Shown: positions 1 through 12,058 of the stretch, one piece after another
Layout of the letters: each line of letters starts with the position of its first letter
How positions within the stretch are numbered: the stretch's first letter is position 1
NCBI RefSeq assembly: GCF_027409185.1
Contig: NC_084478.1
Location: 80,521,624-80,585,623 of the forward strand
Direction of reading: 5' to 3'
Source: Cynocephalus volans
Taxonomy: Eukaryota > Chordata > Mammalia > Dermoptera > Cynocephalidae
Length of the DNA stretch: 64,000 bases
Made by a program: the position numbers and the translations under genes
Notes under the pieces: model-generated
Told to the model about the DNA's origin: nothing
The model's database searches: none
The model's input: the letters and a program-made list of their open reading frames with translations, nothing else

Positions 1-1485
1 GAAAACTCCTTTGCATCTAAGTGGATGAGCAAAGTCCTGACGGTAATCTCACTTTTCTTGCCTGCCTTTAAGGAATGCCAGCCCTTCCCACAAGCACAAA
101 AGTTACAGGAATCAAAATTCTGTAAGGACTGGCTTTAACCTTTAAGAGGCACTTCAGTTACAAGCCACACTCCATTTGGTGTTTCAGCTGCACCATAATC
201 CAGGAGGTGCCTCTCACCAGTCCAAGCTGAGGAGTGCAGGAAGGAGTAAAAGCAGCAAACCCACAACTGAGAGTAAATCCAAGTGTCACAGCGAGTGCTG
301 GAAAGGAGCAGGGTATCTCCTTGAAGATGCTCCTGTGGAGAAGCAGGCTGATGCTCGGGCAGGCAACAGCCATGCCCCTCCCGCCTCTTTCCAACTGGAA
401 ATGCTTTCTTCCACAACAGAGGTTGGAAATGCCAGATACTTTCCCAGCCTCCCTTGCAGGTAGGAGTAGCCATGTATGATGACTGAGTTCTGGACAATGA
501 TACCTAAGGGGAAATCAGCTAGAGGGCTTTGGGGAAAGGGTTTCCTGTCTTAAAAAGAGAAATAGAGAAACACTTTCCTCTCTTCCCTTAGCTTCTTGTC
601 TTTGGACGTGGCTGTATGAAGCAGCTATCTTACAACTGTGATGTGACAAACCTGAGGACAAACATCAACATGCTTAGCAAAACTGAAGGACAGAAAAAGT
701 CTGGGGTCCTTGATGAAGTCTTTGAGCTCCTCAGTAAACCGTGGGAACACTCTGGACTTAGGAAATGAGATAATGAAAATCCCCATCACTTACTTGTTTT
801 ACTTGCAGCCCAAAGCATCCTCACTGGTCTAGTACCCCAGAATAGACCTTGGGAAAGCAGAGGTCAGCTAGAGTCAAGTGAGGCAAAGGGCATGAGGCTG
901 GGGCCAGAGTCCATGTTGCACAAGTTCTTGCCTGAAGTGAGGAAAGCTCAGGCTCCATCTCTTGTGGCCACAGGAGTAAAGAGGTTGACCAGGAGAGAGA
1001 GATCTTGATAAGACCCAAGTTTGTCAGTCTAGGACAGAGTAGACTTTGCTGTGAAAACAACAAAGAAAAAGCCCCGAACCACAGAGCATTAACAAAACAG
1101 AACTTTATTTCTCACTCATACAAGATGTGCAGCATGGGTTGGCGAGGGCTTGGCTCACTGTAGTCACCCAGGGACTTAGGCTGCTGATGGCCACATCTTG
1201 GCACATGCTCTCATACTCACTGCTGCAGTGGGATGAGGATGAGACAAATTGCACACTGTTTCTTAAATCTTCATTGGTCAAGGCAAGCCTTATGTCCTCA
1301 CCTAACTCCAAAGGCGTGGGGAATGAAGTCCTGCCAGTCTGGAAGGAGGACCTGTTTGTAGATCCAGCAGCTGTCAACGCTCATATCTAGTCAAGACTTG
1401 GCTTTTTAGATGGACTGGAGGGCAAAAAGAGGACATGGATTTATAAGAGCCCATGTGGCCAGGGCCAGAGATGGGACATCTGTTC
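1..1485. other. Intergenic DNA, no gene recognised
   Basis: No open frame here looks like a conserved protein; the longest are about 120 codons and overlap on both strands. The stretch around 1,085-1,390 has the look of an old DNA-transposon or MER-type repeat (an 'aactttatttctcactca' style start), but I cannot name it safely. Confidence 0.5.
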
Positions 1486-1656
1486 TTTTTTTTTTTTTTC
1501 AAAGATGACCGGTAAGGGGATCTTAACCCTTGACTTGGTGTTGTCAGCACCACACTCACCCAGTGAGCTAACTGGCCATCCCTATATGGGATCCAAACCC
1601 GTGGCCTTGGTGTTATCAGAACCACACTCACCCGAGTGAGCCACGGGCCGGCCCCC
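1486..1656 (-). repeat. tRNA-Ile-like dimeric SINE (CYN-like)
   Basis: On the minus strand this reads as two tandem tRNA-derived units, each with a B-box-like GGTTC/GGATCC segment, ending in an A-rich tail (the poly-T at 1,487-1,500). The head begins with the GGCCGGCCCGTGGCTCAC type seen in the other full copies in this window. The tRNA-Ile-like body and dimeric form fit the CYN SINEs of colugos. The family name is from memory. Confidence 0.85.
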
Positions 1657-1797
1657 GGACATCTGTTCTAAGCCAGTCCTTTACCACCATAAGTCATGGG
1701 GGCAAACATGATAGCAGTCATGCTCAGGGCTGCCTTGGAACCCTGGAATGGAAACAATGATGGGAAATTTAAAAGCATTATTTTCCTCTGTAGGCTA

Positions 1798-2385
1798 TAT
1801 TAGTTCCCTATTGTTGCTGTAAGAAATTACAACAAACTTAGTGGCATAAAACAACATAAATTTATTATTTTACAGTTCCAGAGTTCAGAAGTCTGAGATG
1901 ATGTTGCTGATAACACCAAGGTCCAGGATTCAATCCCTGTACTGGCCAGCCACAAAAAAAAAAAAAAAAAAAAGTCTGAAATGAGTCTCACTGGACTAAA
2001 ATCAAAGTGTCAGCAGGATTGCATTCCTTCTGTAGGCTCTAGGGAAGAATCTGTTTCCCTGCCTTTTCCAGCTTCTGGACGTCAGCCACATTCCTTGGCC
2101 CCTGGCCCTCCATCTTCAAACTGGCAACGTCCGGCCAAGTCCTTCTCATGCTGCCATCCCGCTGGTTCTTTTTGCTTCCCTCTGCCACTTTATAAAGACC
2201 CTTGTGAGTACCTTGGGCTCACTTGGATAATCCAGGAGAATCTCCCCATCACAAAGTTGATTAGCAACCTTAACTCTATCTGCAACCTTAATTCCCCTTT
2301 GACATGTAATATAACATCGCCACAGGTTCTGGGTCAGGATGTGAACATCTTTGGTGGTGGGGGAATTATTCTTTCCACGACACAG
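1798..2385 (-). repeat. MLT1-type (MaLR) LTR relic
   Basis: Minus-strand reading matches the general layout of MLT1 LTRs. It starts near TGTCGTGG, has a 'catgg/gatgt' region, a conserved 'tggattatccaagtg'-like stretch, a poly-A signal region and an end near the 'aggaactaata' terminus. A SINE interrupts it. The related copy at about 59,127-59,632 shows the same layout. Confidence 0.7.
1905..1972 (+). repeat. Partial tRNA-Ile-like SINE monomer
   Basis: The 3' half of the tRNA-like unit ('ataacaccaaggtc' then a 'ttcaatccctgtactggcc' B-box region) is followed by a pure A tail at 1,952-1,972. It is inserted into the MLT1-type LTR, so it is younger than that LTR. Confidence 0.75.
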
Positions 2386-4229
2386 GCCTAGGAAGAAAAG
2401 GGTTTCCATCCTAAGAGGAAAACCTGGAAGATTTCTCCTGAATATATGATGTGGGGCAATAGCCCCATTTAAGTATTTTAAAGTTAGATTGGACGTTGGG
2501 ATTTCCAAATTAAGCATTTTAAAAATGTAAGTTCTAATATTGCTTTATTCTGATATCGTATCAGTTTTAATTATTCCACTCAGCAGCCAATTAGCACATC
2601 TCTTTAGGTGCCATAGGCTGAAGCCTATACTTTAGCTCCTTGTATTTCTCCCTTTCTCCCCGTAGGTAGAGGGAGGAGACGGAGGAGAGAGAGGACGGTG
2701 GGTCTCTGGGTCCTGCTTCCTAGTAGCCCTCTGAGGAAGTGGTAATTCCCCAAAGAGGAGTGGCCTCTGTGCAGGGAGATGGACCAGAAGCAGCAGGCCT
2801 CCCAGTCACCTGGGAGATTTCCTCCTCGGCTTCCTGCAGAAGCAGCAATGAACAGGGGACCATGAATAGCTTAGTGGAAACTTACATATGATGACAGACA
2901 ATCGATGACCAGATGGGGCCTCCCCCCAGATGTCTGGCACTGTGGAAGGTCCCAAGATCTAGTCTCGACACCAGAGAGGCAGGAACTGCAAGAATGACTC
3001 AGATCAAATTTCCCAACACTCTGCCAAGATGGGGTGCAGAAACAAAGTTAAGTTGATTTAGAAAAACAATAGAGAGAGGCAATGTTGCTTGCACACATAA
3101 ATTTATAGTCTGGGACCAATAACAAAAAAGGAACTTACTTTTCAATCTACTGGGGAGCTTGGGCATATAGAAGAAAAGGCAGAGGGGGAGCCACGTGTGG
3201 TACATGGGAAATCACAAGCTTAAAATGAACCTTTTGATTTTCTTTATCCACATCAGAGAACACGAGCTCCTTCACGGAGAAGTTTATGTACAATAGCATT
3301 ATAGGAAGACTGAGAGAGAATGAAAAATAGTTGGAGTGCTCTAAAGAACATCTACATAAATTGGAGCAGCCTTTTTGAAGAGCTATTAGGCAATATCTAG
3401 GCAACAGGTGCATCTGCTGTGATTGAGCCACCTGACCAGCACAAATGCTCAGCAATACATGTAACAGGGATGTTCTCAAATAGCTTCGCTCCTCCCTACC
3501 ATTCCTTGCATGGCTCAGGCCAGCATCGCTCAATGGGCCCACTGTGACAGAGTCTCCTATCTGATTTTCCTGGGCCTCGTCTTGCCTCGCTATGGAAAGA
3601 TTGCTCAGAATACAAACCTAATATCACTTCCCTGTTCAGCACTCTGCAGTGCTCTTCTCCACTGCCCTCTGTATACAGGTCTATGCTCTGAGCTTCATAC
3701 ACAAGGCCCCAGGGCCTGGCTCCTTAACAAGGGCTCCACTTTCCAAGCATGCTGCCAAGTTTGTTCACCAAATGGACCAGTTGGCTCCTGTCCGTGCCTC
3801 TGTGCATGCTATTCCCATCTGCTCTGCTCTAACTCAGTTGCCTCCTTATCCATCAGAAATCTCTTCATTTCAAAAGCTGGACTTGAACCCCCAATGCAGT
3901 AGTAGTTTTGTTTGGGCTCCCATAGGACAGTGTGTACTAAGATAGAATAGAAATTAGCACATTAGATTGTAATTTCTTAAACAATTCTTTCTCCTCTGCT
4001 TAATAAATTCTTTGAAGCTACAGGTCATGCCTTGTATCTCTATATTCCTGCCATTTTGTAAGTTTCTGAGTAGTTCTCTCCAAGGATATGGTTCCAGGCC
4101 CCTTGGGCTCCTCATTCTCCCAGACCACCTCCTTCTGGTCTCAGTCATCTCAGGCTGAAGGTTCTGGAGCTAAAGATTACTTCAACACCAGAGTGGTGGT
4201 GGGGGCACTAAATTCCATTTTCACTCAGA
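2386..4229. other. Intergenic DNA, no gene recognised
   Basis: Only short opposing open frames. Nothing here could be assigned to a gene or a named repeat by eye. Confidence 0.5.
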
Positions 4230-4392
4230 TGGCTCAACAAACGAACACAATATCTGGACTGCACACCTGTATCTGTCACTTACTGTGTGATATGGACACA
4301 TCACAGTCTTTGAGCCTCTGTTTCTTCCTCGGTAAGATGAGCAAAATAATAATAGCTACGCTCGGACACTGTTATGAAGATACTGAGAGATG
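4230..4392 (+). repeat. MIR SINE relic
   Basis: The sequence follows the MIR core order: a 'cacttactgtgtga' segment, a 'tttgagcctctgtttcttc' segment, a 'gtaagatgagcaaaataataatag' segment and a 'ttatgaagat' segment. Highly diverged, as expected for an ancient mammalian element. Confidence 0.65.
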
Positions 4393-4734
4393 AAGTGAAA
4401 GTGTTCTGCAAACTGTCCTGTACTGCACACTGATAACCTCCAAAGAACCACTTTAGATAAAAGTGGCCCCAAAAAAGAAATATAAAAAAACGAAGTCCCT
4501 CATTTAGGAAACTGGTTCATACAGATAAATCCTCCTTATTTCTTTCTCAACGTTTAAACTAACTTTGTGCTTAAATCTGCCTCAACCTGCCTTCACCTGC
4601 AGGACATGTCCTCCTCTCTCTAGGCTTTCTTTTTCTTTCTTTCTTTCTTTTTTTTTTTTTAACCCCATCCCCAGCTGTTATCCTCTGTGAGAGAAAAGCC
4701 CAACGTTCTTTCCATGACACAATCGACTGGATAT

Positions 4735-4875
4735 GACAGCCACATATCTGGGTTCAAATCTCAACTCTGCCATTTTCTAGCTACGTGACTTTAGAGTGGT
4801 TACTTAACCTTTCACTGCCTCAGTTTCCTCATCTTCTATTTCTTAGGTGTGTGGGGAGGATTAACTGAGACGCTA
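4735..4875 (+). repeat. MIR SINE relic
   Basis: Clear MIR core: 'gggttcaaatctcaactctg', then 'agctacgtgac', then 'cctcagtttcctcatct', then 'aggattaactgaga'. The element is ancient and diverged. Confidence 0.8.
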
Positions 4876-5864
4876 TAACTGCTCCTTTCGATCTTGATAA
4901 TCCCCATCCCTACTCTCACTCAGCCTCCCACACGTTTCCTCACACCCAGGGTGCCTTCTTCACTCAACCATAGTTTCATTTTCAAGATTTTAAACTTGGA
5001 AATCCTCTTTTCTGAGTGTAACCTTTGGTTCTTTCAGTTCTCTTCCTTTCACCTCTGCCTTTAGCTTGGCTTCCAGCTACTTAAGCCATCCTCATTCTCC
5101 CAGACCATTTTTGTCTGGTCTCTGTCACCTCTCTGCCTAGCCAGAACCCCATGGCCAGCCTTTTCACCATGCGCTCACTGCTTCCTTGCATTTCCACACT
5201 CCCTTTCTCTGGATGATCTCCAGGCCTGGATGACCCTCTTATTACTGTTTTAGCTTGCAAAGGTCCAAGTTTTCAGGAGAAAAAGTCCTTTCCTCCTATG
5301 CTGTGGGAGCGCCCTCATTACCAGAAAGTCTTTGTCAACAATCTCCTCTAACCGGCACCCTGGCTCCCACTCCATAGTGCCTCCCACAGGCTTTGCTCCA
5401 ACAATGATCCTTCACATCATTTGCCTCTTTAGTTGTTCTTTCTACATCTCCTTCCCCTCAGCATATAATAAACTCAGATATCCTCCATTCTAAAACTACC
5501 TTTGCAGCCTTCCACTTTAGATACCACACTGTGCCAATCCATCCCTTCATTAAATTTCTTTGAAGAATGGTCTGCACATGCTCCCCAACCTGCTCATCAC
5601 CTGTTCACTTGTTAATCCTTTACAATGTGACTTCTGCACCCACCATTCTACTTGACCACCATCCTAACAACCTCCCAGCTGCCAACTCAGATGGCAGTCC
5701 TCATCTTCTGTCTAGCACTTGGCACTCTGGCCCACTGTCTTTTTTGAAACATTCTCCTTCCTTGATCTCCACTACTGCTTTATTGTGGTTTTACCTCTGT
5801 CTGTTCTCTTCCTCAACCATGATGCTCTTCCCTTGACACCACTCACTCGGTGAGAACACTCATG
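4876..5864. other. Gene-free stretch, possible ancient LINE
   Basis: Pyrimidine-rich sequence with one 89-codon plus-strand frame at 5,567-5,836. The text around 5,580-5,770 vaguely resembles the reverse transcriptase part of L2/CR1-type LINEs. The match is too weak to call. Confidence 0.3.
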
Positions 5865-5872
5865 GTTTCAAC

Positions 5873-6067
5873 CAGGGGTTGGCAGACGTCTATGATATGT
5901 CAGAGAGTAACTCTTTTCAGCTTTGAGGGCCAAGAGGCAAAATCAAGGCAATCATGTAGGTACTTACATAAACATTTAAAATGTAAAAACCGTTTTTAGC
6001 TAGCAAGCCATCTGAAAATAGGTGGTGGGTTTAATTTGGCCCATAGGCTATAGTTTGTCAGCCCCTG
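5873..6067. mobile_element. Short non-autonomous hAT-type DNA transposon
   Basis: The 195-bp unit has imperfect inverted ends (CAGGGGTTGGCA at the left, TGTCAGCCCCTG at the right). It is flanked by a perfect 8-bp target duplication, GTTTCAAC, at 5,865-5,872 and 6,068-6,075. Eight-base duplications are typical of hAT transposons. It belongs to the same general family as the fragments in the palindrome arms near 31,750 and 44,570. Confidence 0.8.
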
Positions 6068-6085
6068 GTTTCAACCACCACTTCT

Positions 6086-6174
6086 TTTTTTAAAGATGAC
6101 CAGTGAGGGGATCTTAACCCTTGACTTGGTGTTGTCAGCACCACACTCTCCCAAGTGAGCCACGGGCTGGCCCC
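6086..6174 (-). repeat. tRNA-Ile-like SINE, internally deleted dimer
   Basis: On the minus strand it carries the GGCC...GTGGCTCAC head and the terminal 'aaggggatcttaaccc'-type unit (as read on the plus strand), but the middle of the dimer is missing. Confidence 0.75.
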
Positions 6175-6179
6175 AAATA

Positions 6180-7078
6180 TATGTCTTTTGATTGACGAAT
6201 TTATTTATTTTATTTTTTCATTTTGCTTGTTTTATTATTATTATGTTTTTGATTGGGGAATTTAATCCATTACCATTTTTACTGATAATTAATGATAGGG
6301 AAGGACTTACTATTGCCATTTTGTTCATTGTTTTCTGTGCATCTTGTAGGTTTTTTGTCCCTCCTTTCCTCTCTTACTGCCTTCCTTTGTGTTTTGTTGA
6401 CTTTTTGTTGTTGTTATGTGCTTTGATTCCCTTCTCATTTCTTTTTGTGTATGTTCTGAAGATATTTTCCCTGTGGTTACCATTGCAATTATATAAAACA
6501 TCTTATAGTTATAACATTCTATTTTAAACTAATAACAACTTAAGTTCAATCACACACAAAAACTCTACTCCTTTATAGCAGCTCCATCCTCATGCCACAC
6601 TTTGTTATTGATGTTACAAATTATATTTCTATGTATTATATACCCATTAACATAAATTTATAGTTTAGAAAAATGTTTTTGTCATTTGAATTCTATGAGG
6701 TTAGAGTGTGGTGTTGTAATACCAAGATCAAGAGTTCAGATTCCTGTACTGGCCAACGCCCCCCCCCCCCAAAAATAAAATTCTGTGGACCAAAATTAAA
6801 ATAGTACAAGTTACTATATTTGTCCACGTATTTACCTTTACTGAAGAACCCTTCTCATACAGCTTCATGTTGCTGTCTACCATCCCTCTGTTTCAGCTGG
6901 AAGGACTCCATGTAGCACTTCTTGCAGAGCAAGTATGGTGGTAATGAACTCCCTCAGCTTTTGTTTATCTGGAAAAGTCTTAAGTTCTTATTAATTTTTG
7001 AATTAATTTTTGAATTTTGACAGTTTTTCCAGATGGTATTCTTGGCTGACAGTTTTGTTCTTTCAGCATTTTGACTAT
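6180..7078 (-). mobile_element. Old L1-derived sequence
   Basis: AT-rich sequence resembling the antisense of an old L1 upstream region ('taagacttactattgccattttgtt'-like text, 'aacatcttatagttataacatt'-like text, 'gaactccctcagcttttgtt'-like text). It is broken by a SINE at 6,700-6,778. No intact frame remains; the 111-codon plus-strand frame is incidental. Confidence 0.55.
6700..6778 (+). repeat. tRNA-Ile-like SINE monomer
   Basis: Contains 'gttagagtgtggtgttgtaa' followed by a degenerate B-box and a C-run/A-rich tail. Inserted in L1-derived sequence. Confidence 0.7.
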
Positions 7079-7147
7079 ATCATCTGAACTCTTGACCTTG
7101 GTGTTACAAGGTTGTGCTCTAACCAGCTGAGCTAACTGGCCAGCACC
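7079..7147 (-). repeat. tRNA-Ile-like SINE monomer
   Basis: On the minus strand it runs from GGTGCTGGCCAGTTAGCTCA through 'gttagagcacaac' to a B-box-like segment. A single tRNA unit. Confidence 0.75.
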
Positions 7148-7989
7148 TGCAGGTCCTGCCCTTCTAATGTGCTACTCCCTTCTGTTTTCAGCATCTTCCA
7201 AACTCTGGCACTAGTTCCATCAGTTGCCTACTGATACAGCCTTGTTGAAGTGTGGCTTAGTACTTGAGATGGCTGTCCAAGGGCAGTAGTGGGCAGCTGA
7301 GGGGGCAAAAGTAGCATTTTGTCATCTCCCTCTCTCTCTCCCTTATATCCTCTTGGATGATAAACTTGACTATGTATAAAAATTTTGAAGCACATAGTAC
7401 TTTAAAGATAACCTAACTGCTCTAACTTACAGCTGTGACTGGCACAGAGTTCACTTTCCAAAGCACCACAGGCAACAATTTGACCAAATGTTTCACCACC
7501 ACATAACTAAGGGTGATAACTTTCCAGCCTGCCATATCTTTACCCTTATGTCCCCAAGATCAACTCTCTCCATTCAGCCAATTCTAAACTTTAGATTCTG
7601 TAACCTGCAGCTCCCACTTTGGGAGCACCAAATTCTATATCAATTAAAATACAAGTTCAGCTCTTAGTAACTGGGACTCCAAAATCCATGTCTTAAACAA
7701 ATTAGGGTTTTTTACACGCTAATTTCGGTCTAAGGAACAGTCTAAAGATAGGCAATCCAGAGATGAAATGGTGTCTTTAGAAGGTTTTCAGGGATTCATA
7801 CTCCTTTTCTATATTTTCAGATGATGTTAAAATGGTCATTTAGCCTCCACAAGATAGCTGCATGAGCTCCAGCTTTCACATCTACCTTTGAGGCAGCATG
7901 AAATAAGAAAAGGCAAGCGCAAAATGCGATTGGTCAACTGGTTCATCTCTCCCTCCCATCTTTTTTTTGCCATAAAATATATTTGTATA
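7148..7989. other. Intergenic DNA, no gene recognised
   Basis: No conserved frame or clearly nameable repeat. A short CT-rich run lies at 7,326-7,345. Confidence 0.45.
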
Positions 7990-9175
7990 AGCATTTAGTC
8001 ACTTTTAGGTGTGAAAAATGATACTTGCATCACTAATCATCAGGGAAATGCAGATGAATACCACCATGAGATATTGCCTCACACTGTTAGTATGGCTATT
8101 ATCAGAAAGACAAGTGATAACAAATGTTGGCAAAGGTGTGGGGAAAGGGAATCTTAGTGCACTGTTGGAGGGAATGTAGATTGGTACAGCCATTATGGGA
8201 AACAGTACAAAGGTTCCTAAAAATATTAAAAATAGAACTACCAATGTTGCAGGGAACCCTAAGCATTTTCCAATTGTTAAGCCTTTCCCTTTTCCACTTG
8301 AGAAACTGTTTTAGAAACTCTATGCTCCACTGTAGACTCTGGCCTCTGCCATTTACCCTGCTTGCTTCTTGGGCCCGCCCTCTAGGAGATAACAGCAGTC
8401 TCAACCCCACCCCCAGGGGCCAGAGGCAAATTAGGCTCCTAAAGTGACCAATGGACTGTGTCCCACAATCAGCCAATCAAAATTAATAGGACAGCATCCC
8501 TCATTTACATAAGAAGACCTGAATGGGAACCTGTGAGGGAAAAGGGTGGGAATTTAGGCTAGATAAGGGGATCTTTTCCTTTGTTCTGGGAGACACTGGT
8601 CTAAGAGTTCTTGCCCCCCAGTGCTTTCCTTGCTTGCAAGCAAAAAGAGGCGCTGTAACACTGAACAAATAGCTGCAACACTAAAATAAAGAGCTATAAA
8701 ACTACAACACTGACGCTGGTCTTGGATTCCTCTGTGTGTTTGCCCCACAACACCACGTGACCCAGCAATCCCTCTTCTGGGTATATACCCAAAGGAGATG
8801 AAATCACCACCTTGTAAAAATAGCTGCACCCCCATGTTCATTGCAGCATTATTCACAATAGCTGAGATATGGAAACAACCTAAGTGTCCATCAACAGACA
8901 AATAGATAAAGAAAATGTGGTATATGTACAATGGGATATTATTCAGCTTTAGAAAAGGAGATCTTGCCATTTGCCACAACATGGATGGACTTGGAGTACA
9001 TTATGCTAAGTGAAATAAGCCAGACACAGAAAGAAAGATATTGCATGATCTCACTTATATGTGGAATCTAAAAAAAAAAAGGTCAAGTACACAGAGATAG
9101 AGAATAAAACAGTGGTTACCAGAGGGGGGGGAGAGAGGAAATGAGGAGATGTAGGTCAAAGGATTAAAGTAGCAG
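7990..9175 (+). mobile_element. 5'-truncated old L1, split by a solo LTR
   Basis: The plus strand follows the L1 ORF2 3' end. Segment 8,040-8,240 contains the 'atgagatattgcctcacac' region. Segment 8,757-9,060 contains the 'cagcaatccctcttctgggt' and 'aacatggatggacttgga' regions and the 'tgatctcacttatatgtgga' end. The two parts are exactly continuous once the LTR at 8,245-8,752 is removed. Multiple stops; not functional. Confidence 0.85.
8245..8752 (+). mobile_element. Solo LTR inside the L1
   Basis: The 508-bp block starts TGTTGCAGGG and ends CCCCACAACA, and interrupts an L1. It is flanked by CCAA (8,241-8,244) and CCAC (8,753-8,756), a 4-bp target duplication with one change, as for gammaretrovirus-like (class I) ERVs. 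It has CCAAT boxes near 8,450 and 8,473 and an AATAAA near 8,684, which sets the plus orientation. No internal viral sequence remains. Confidence 0.8.
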
Positions 9176-9179
9176 TTAT

Positions 9180-9258
9180 GGGTTGACTGGTTAGCTTAGC
9201 TGGTTAGAGCTTGGTGTTATAACACCAAGGTCAAGGGTCTGGATCCCTATACCCCCTG
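9180..9258 (+). repeat. tRNA-Ile-like SINE monomer
   Basis: Reads 'gggttgactggttagcttag', then 'ctggttagagcttggtgtta', then 'aacaccaaggtcaagggtct'. One tRNA-like unit next to the L1 3' end. Confidence 0.75.
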
Positions 9259-9682
9259 ATAAGATTAAGAAAGCATCTCTGTCGAAACAGTGCAGATAGG
9301 GTATTGGCAGCTTTGAAGAAAATCCTGGAGCCAACAGGAGGGTATAGGGTGCAAAACCAACAACACAGACAATTCTGAGTTATAAAAGGATTCAGAAGAG
9401 TTATACACTAAATATAATGAACTTCTAGAAATAAGTTATCTGATTAATTTTGCTTATGCTTTCCTTTTTAATGTATGCACATATGTAAATAAATATAAAT
9501 GAGATCTTTCAGTAAGAATTTTTTTAAAAATTCCAAATTATAAGGGGAAAAAAGCTAACTATTGACCCAGTTATGCTACTCTAGGGAATTTAGCCTGAGG
9601 AAATCATTTAAAAGAAAAAACAATTCTTTATGTACAAAGAAATGTGGTCACAGCAGTATAATTTATAAGTACAAAAAATATG

Positions 9683-9743
9683 ATAACAAAGGTCAAGGGT
9701 TCAGATCCCCATACCAGCCACTACCACCAAAAAAAAAAAAAAA
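9683..9743 (+). repeat. 3' part of a tRNA-Ile-like SINE
   Basis: Contains 'aaggtcaagggttcagatcc' and 'ccataccagcca', followed by an A tail at 9,729-9,743. The 5' half is absent. Confidence 0.7.
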
Positions 9744-9843
9744 TCTGATAATAATTAAAATGTTCAACAATGACAACAAGAGCTATTTATATCTGCTGAA
9801 ACTTTAGTATGTGCTAGGCCATCTCATTTGATTCTCATAACAG

Positions 9844-10182
9844 TGTTAAAAGAAAAACTTTAGACAAATTAAATTCAACAGAGTTTAATTTCAGCAAAGA
9901 AGGATTTGCGAATTGGGCAGCCCCCAGAATTAGAAGAGATTCAGAGCGACTTCACCACTGCCATGTAGTCAGTTAAGATTTACAGACAGAAAAAGGGAAG
10001 TGGCATACAGAAAATGGAAGTGAGGTACAGAGCAGTTGGCTGCCGGTGATTGGCTGAGACTCGGCTACTTGTAGCAAGAGTAGGTTACAGTCTGTTTTCA
10101 CATCAAGTTAGGTTACAAGAGGAGGTTAGTCTGTTTTACACATCAAATTAGGTTACAGTTCTAGGCCAAACTTAGTTTAACA
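9844..10182 (-). repeat. 3' LTR of a class I ERV
   Basis: On the minus strand the 339-bp unit starts TGTTAAACTAAG and ends near TTTTAACA. An ATTAAA-type poly-A signal lies close to the end. It is directly preceded by a purine tract (AAAAGGGGGGAAT, plus coordinates 10,183-10,195), the usual polypurine tract position. CCAAT-like and TG...CA ends support the LTR call. It is probably the 3' LTR of the class I ERV whose env and pol remnants lie at 10,200-11,476 and 19,702-21,250. Confidence 0.7.
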
Positions 10183-11476
10183 ATTCCCCCCTTTTGGGTT
10201 GACCAACACTTTAGGCACTGCTATCACTCTGTGTCATTATTGTAAATGGACTTGGTCTCAAATTCCACTGGGAAATAGCAGAACAGTGGGTTTTATAAGG
10301 TGGGTTCAGGCAAATAGAACAATAGGAAAAAAACTGATCAGCATCAAGTTACTTTTTCATAAGGGTTAGAACAGAGAGGACTTCCTTATTATGGAATCTT
10401 CTGTTTTCAGAGAAAAAAAATTGGTCTGTTTTGCGATCTATCAGCTTTCTTAAAGTATTAGTTTGATTATGTGGTACTTAACATGAGTGACTCCATTTTG
10501 GTTTGGTCTATCTGTTGGAAACTAGCACAGGAGCTCAGTCCAAAACAATGGACCCCCAACATTTTTGTTTTATAATTCCTCCCCCCTCCCTTTGATCAGG
10601 TTCTTACTTAGGTGGGAGTATGGCCAAAACTTAGGGCATTAGCACCACTCTTAGTTACCATGATTTTAAGTTTCCAGTCTCAACACGTCATTTATAGGTT
10701 ATGGTATCCTTATGATCGTGCATTTCTTTGGCTTTGTCATTCCATTCAAAGAGAGACTATTTGACATTCCACACATAGCTGCATGCAAACATTTAAAACT
10801 TTTGTGAGAATACAACACACCAGGGAGACTATTTTGACTACTGGGAAGATATTACCAAGAGTTTGGAGTATGCTTCTTAGCCAAGATCTCCATGAAGCAC
10901 ACAAACCAAAATCATATAGATTAAAGAATAAGTCAGATAAACAGTCTATCCATTTTTACCATTTGTTAATCCCCTGCAACTAAGTCTTTATAATACCTGA
11001 TATATTCATCAATGTGCAACAAGAAGTGTCAGCATCTGCACAGATTCTTCCCTGTTCATCAAGTGGGTAATCTAGATCAATTCTATTATCTAGCCCAACT
11101 TTATTTAGCAAAAGAGCTTAAAGAAGTTTGTTGTGTAACCATAGACTTTGCAGTAGAATCTGCTATAGAACCTATTGCAAGGGATAATTTTTAAATCATT
11201 GCCTCACTTATATTTACTCCAAGCAATGGAAAACAAAATAAAAACTTAACAAATGATGCCCATCCTGAAGGGTTGATGCATTCTTGCAATGTTCTCTTTA
11301 ACCTATGACCTACGTTAAGAGGAGTGAACTAATGTTCTGTTTCTGAGTGATTATGGGGCAACAAAGATACTATTAAAATTTCTAGCCCACATTGGACCTT
11401 CATTTTTCATCTATCAAGGTTGTCCATTATAAGGTTTGCTGCAAAATCCTCCACAAATAAAAGCATATCCTATGGG
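10183..11476 (-). pseudogene. Class I ERV 3' internal remnant (env-like)
   Basis: Minus-strand frames next to the class II provirus have weak gammaretrovirus-env character (cysteine-containing segments interrupted by many stops). This stretch is the continuation, beyond the inserted provirus, of the pol remnant at 19,702-21,250. The 6-bp flank TATGGG on both sides of the provirus shows the two were once adjacent. No intact frame. The env assignment rests mainly on position (pol on one side, LTR on the other). Confidence 0.5.
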
Positions 11477-12040
11477 TGTTGCTTTGCCTCCCACGGATTT
11501 GTCACCCCTTTTCCCCTGGGTGATGGAGCCACCAAAGGTTACTCAAAGCCCATCTCTTCTGAGCAGTGAGATGCCCCAGAAAGGGGTTAATATCCCAGAA
11601 CCCTCAAGCACGAGGCATTCCTTCCATTTGGGAAATTAACCACGAACTGGGGTTCTCTTCCTGCATTTATTCTCCAGCCCAGCAAGTTATAGGAAGAGAC
11701 ATAGGTGAGGTTTTGCTAAGTACAGTTTAACAAGTTTAACAATAGGAGCTGGTGACCTTCAGTAAGTCAAGCAAGGTGACCTTCTGCAATGCATTGCAAA
11801 AAAGGCTTGACTTTGGCAAGCATTCTCTTCTTACAGCAATTTCCCAGTATCTTTACATATCAATCAGTAATCTGTCTGTCTTTGAGCCAGCAACTTTGCT
11901 GTGTTACAACTCTTTATCTTACAACAGAGACTCAATAGCCTGGGGAAAATTTCCTGTTTTTTGTAAGGTCAATATTTGAAACTGCAAGGCTTTGGAAAAC
12001 CAAGCCCTGTGAAGTACATTTGCTTTATGAATACTCCACA
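11477..12040 (-). repeat. 3' LTR of the class II provirus
   Basis: The 564-bp LTR reads TGTGGAGTATTC at its start and ends GGCAAAGCAACA on the minus strand. It aligns along its length with the 5' LTR at 19,178-19,695 but has about 50 extra bases near plus coordinates 11,520-11,575. Several substitutions between the two LTRs show the provirus is not recent. Confidence 0.88.
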
Positions 12041-12058
12041 TCTCCCCCACTTTTATTT
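12041..12058 (-). other. Polypurine tract of the class II provirus
   Basis: Minus strand reads AAAAGTGGGGGAGA directly against the TG start of the 3' LTR. This is the expected place and composition for a plus-strand primer tract. Confidence 0.75.

Noticed and set aside
9180-9258. tRNA-Ile gene
   Set aside because: This and the similar units elsewhere have decayed stems, A-rich tails or dimeric form, so they are SINEs, not tRNA genes.
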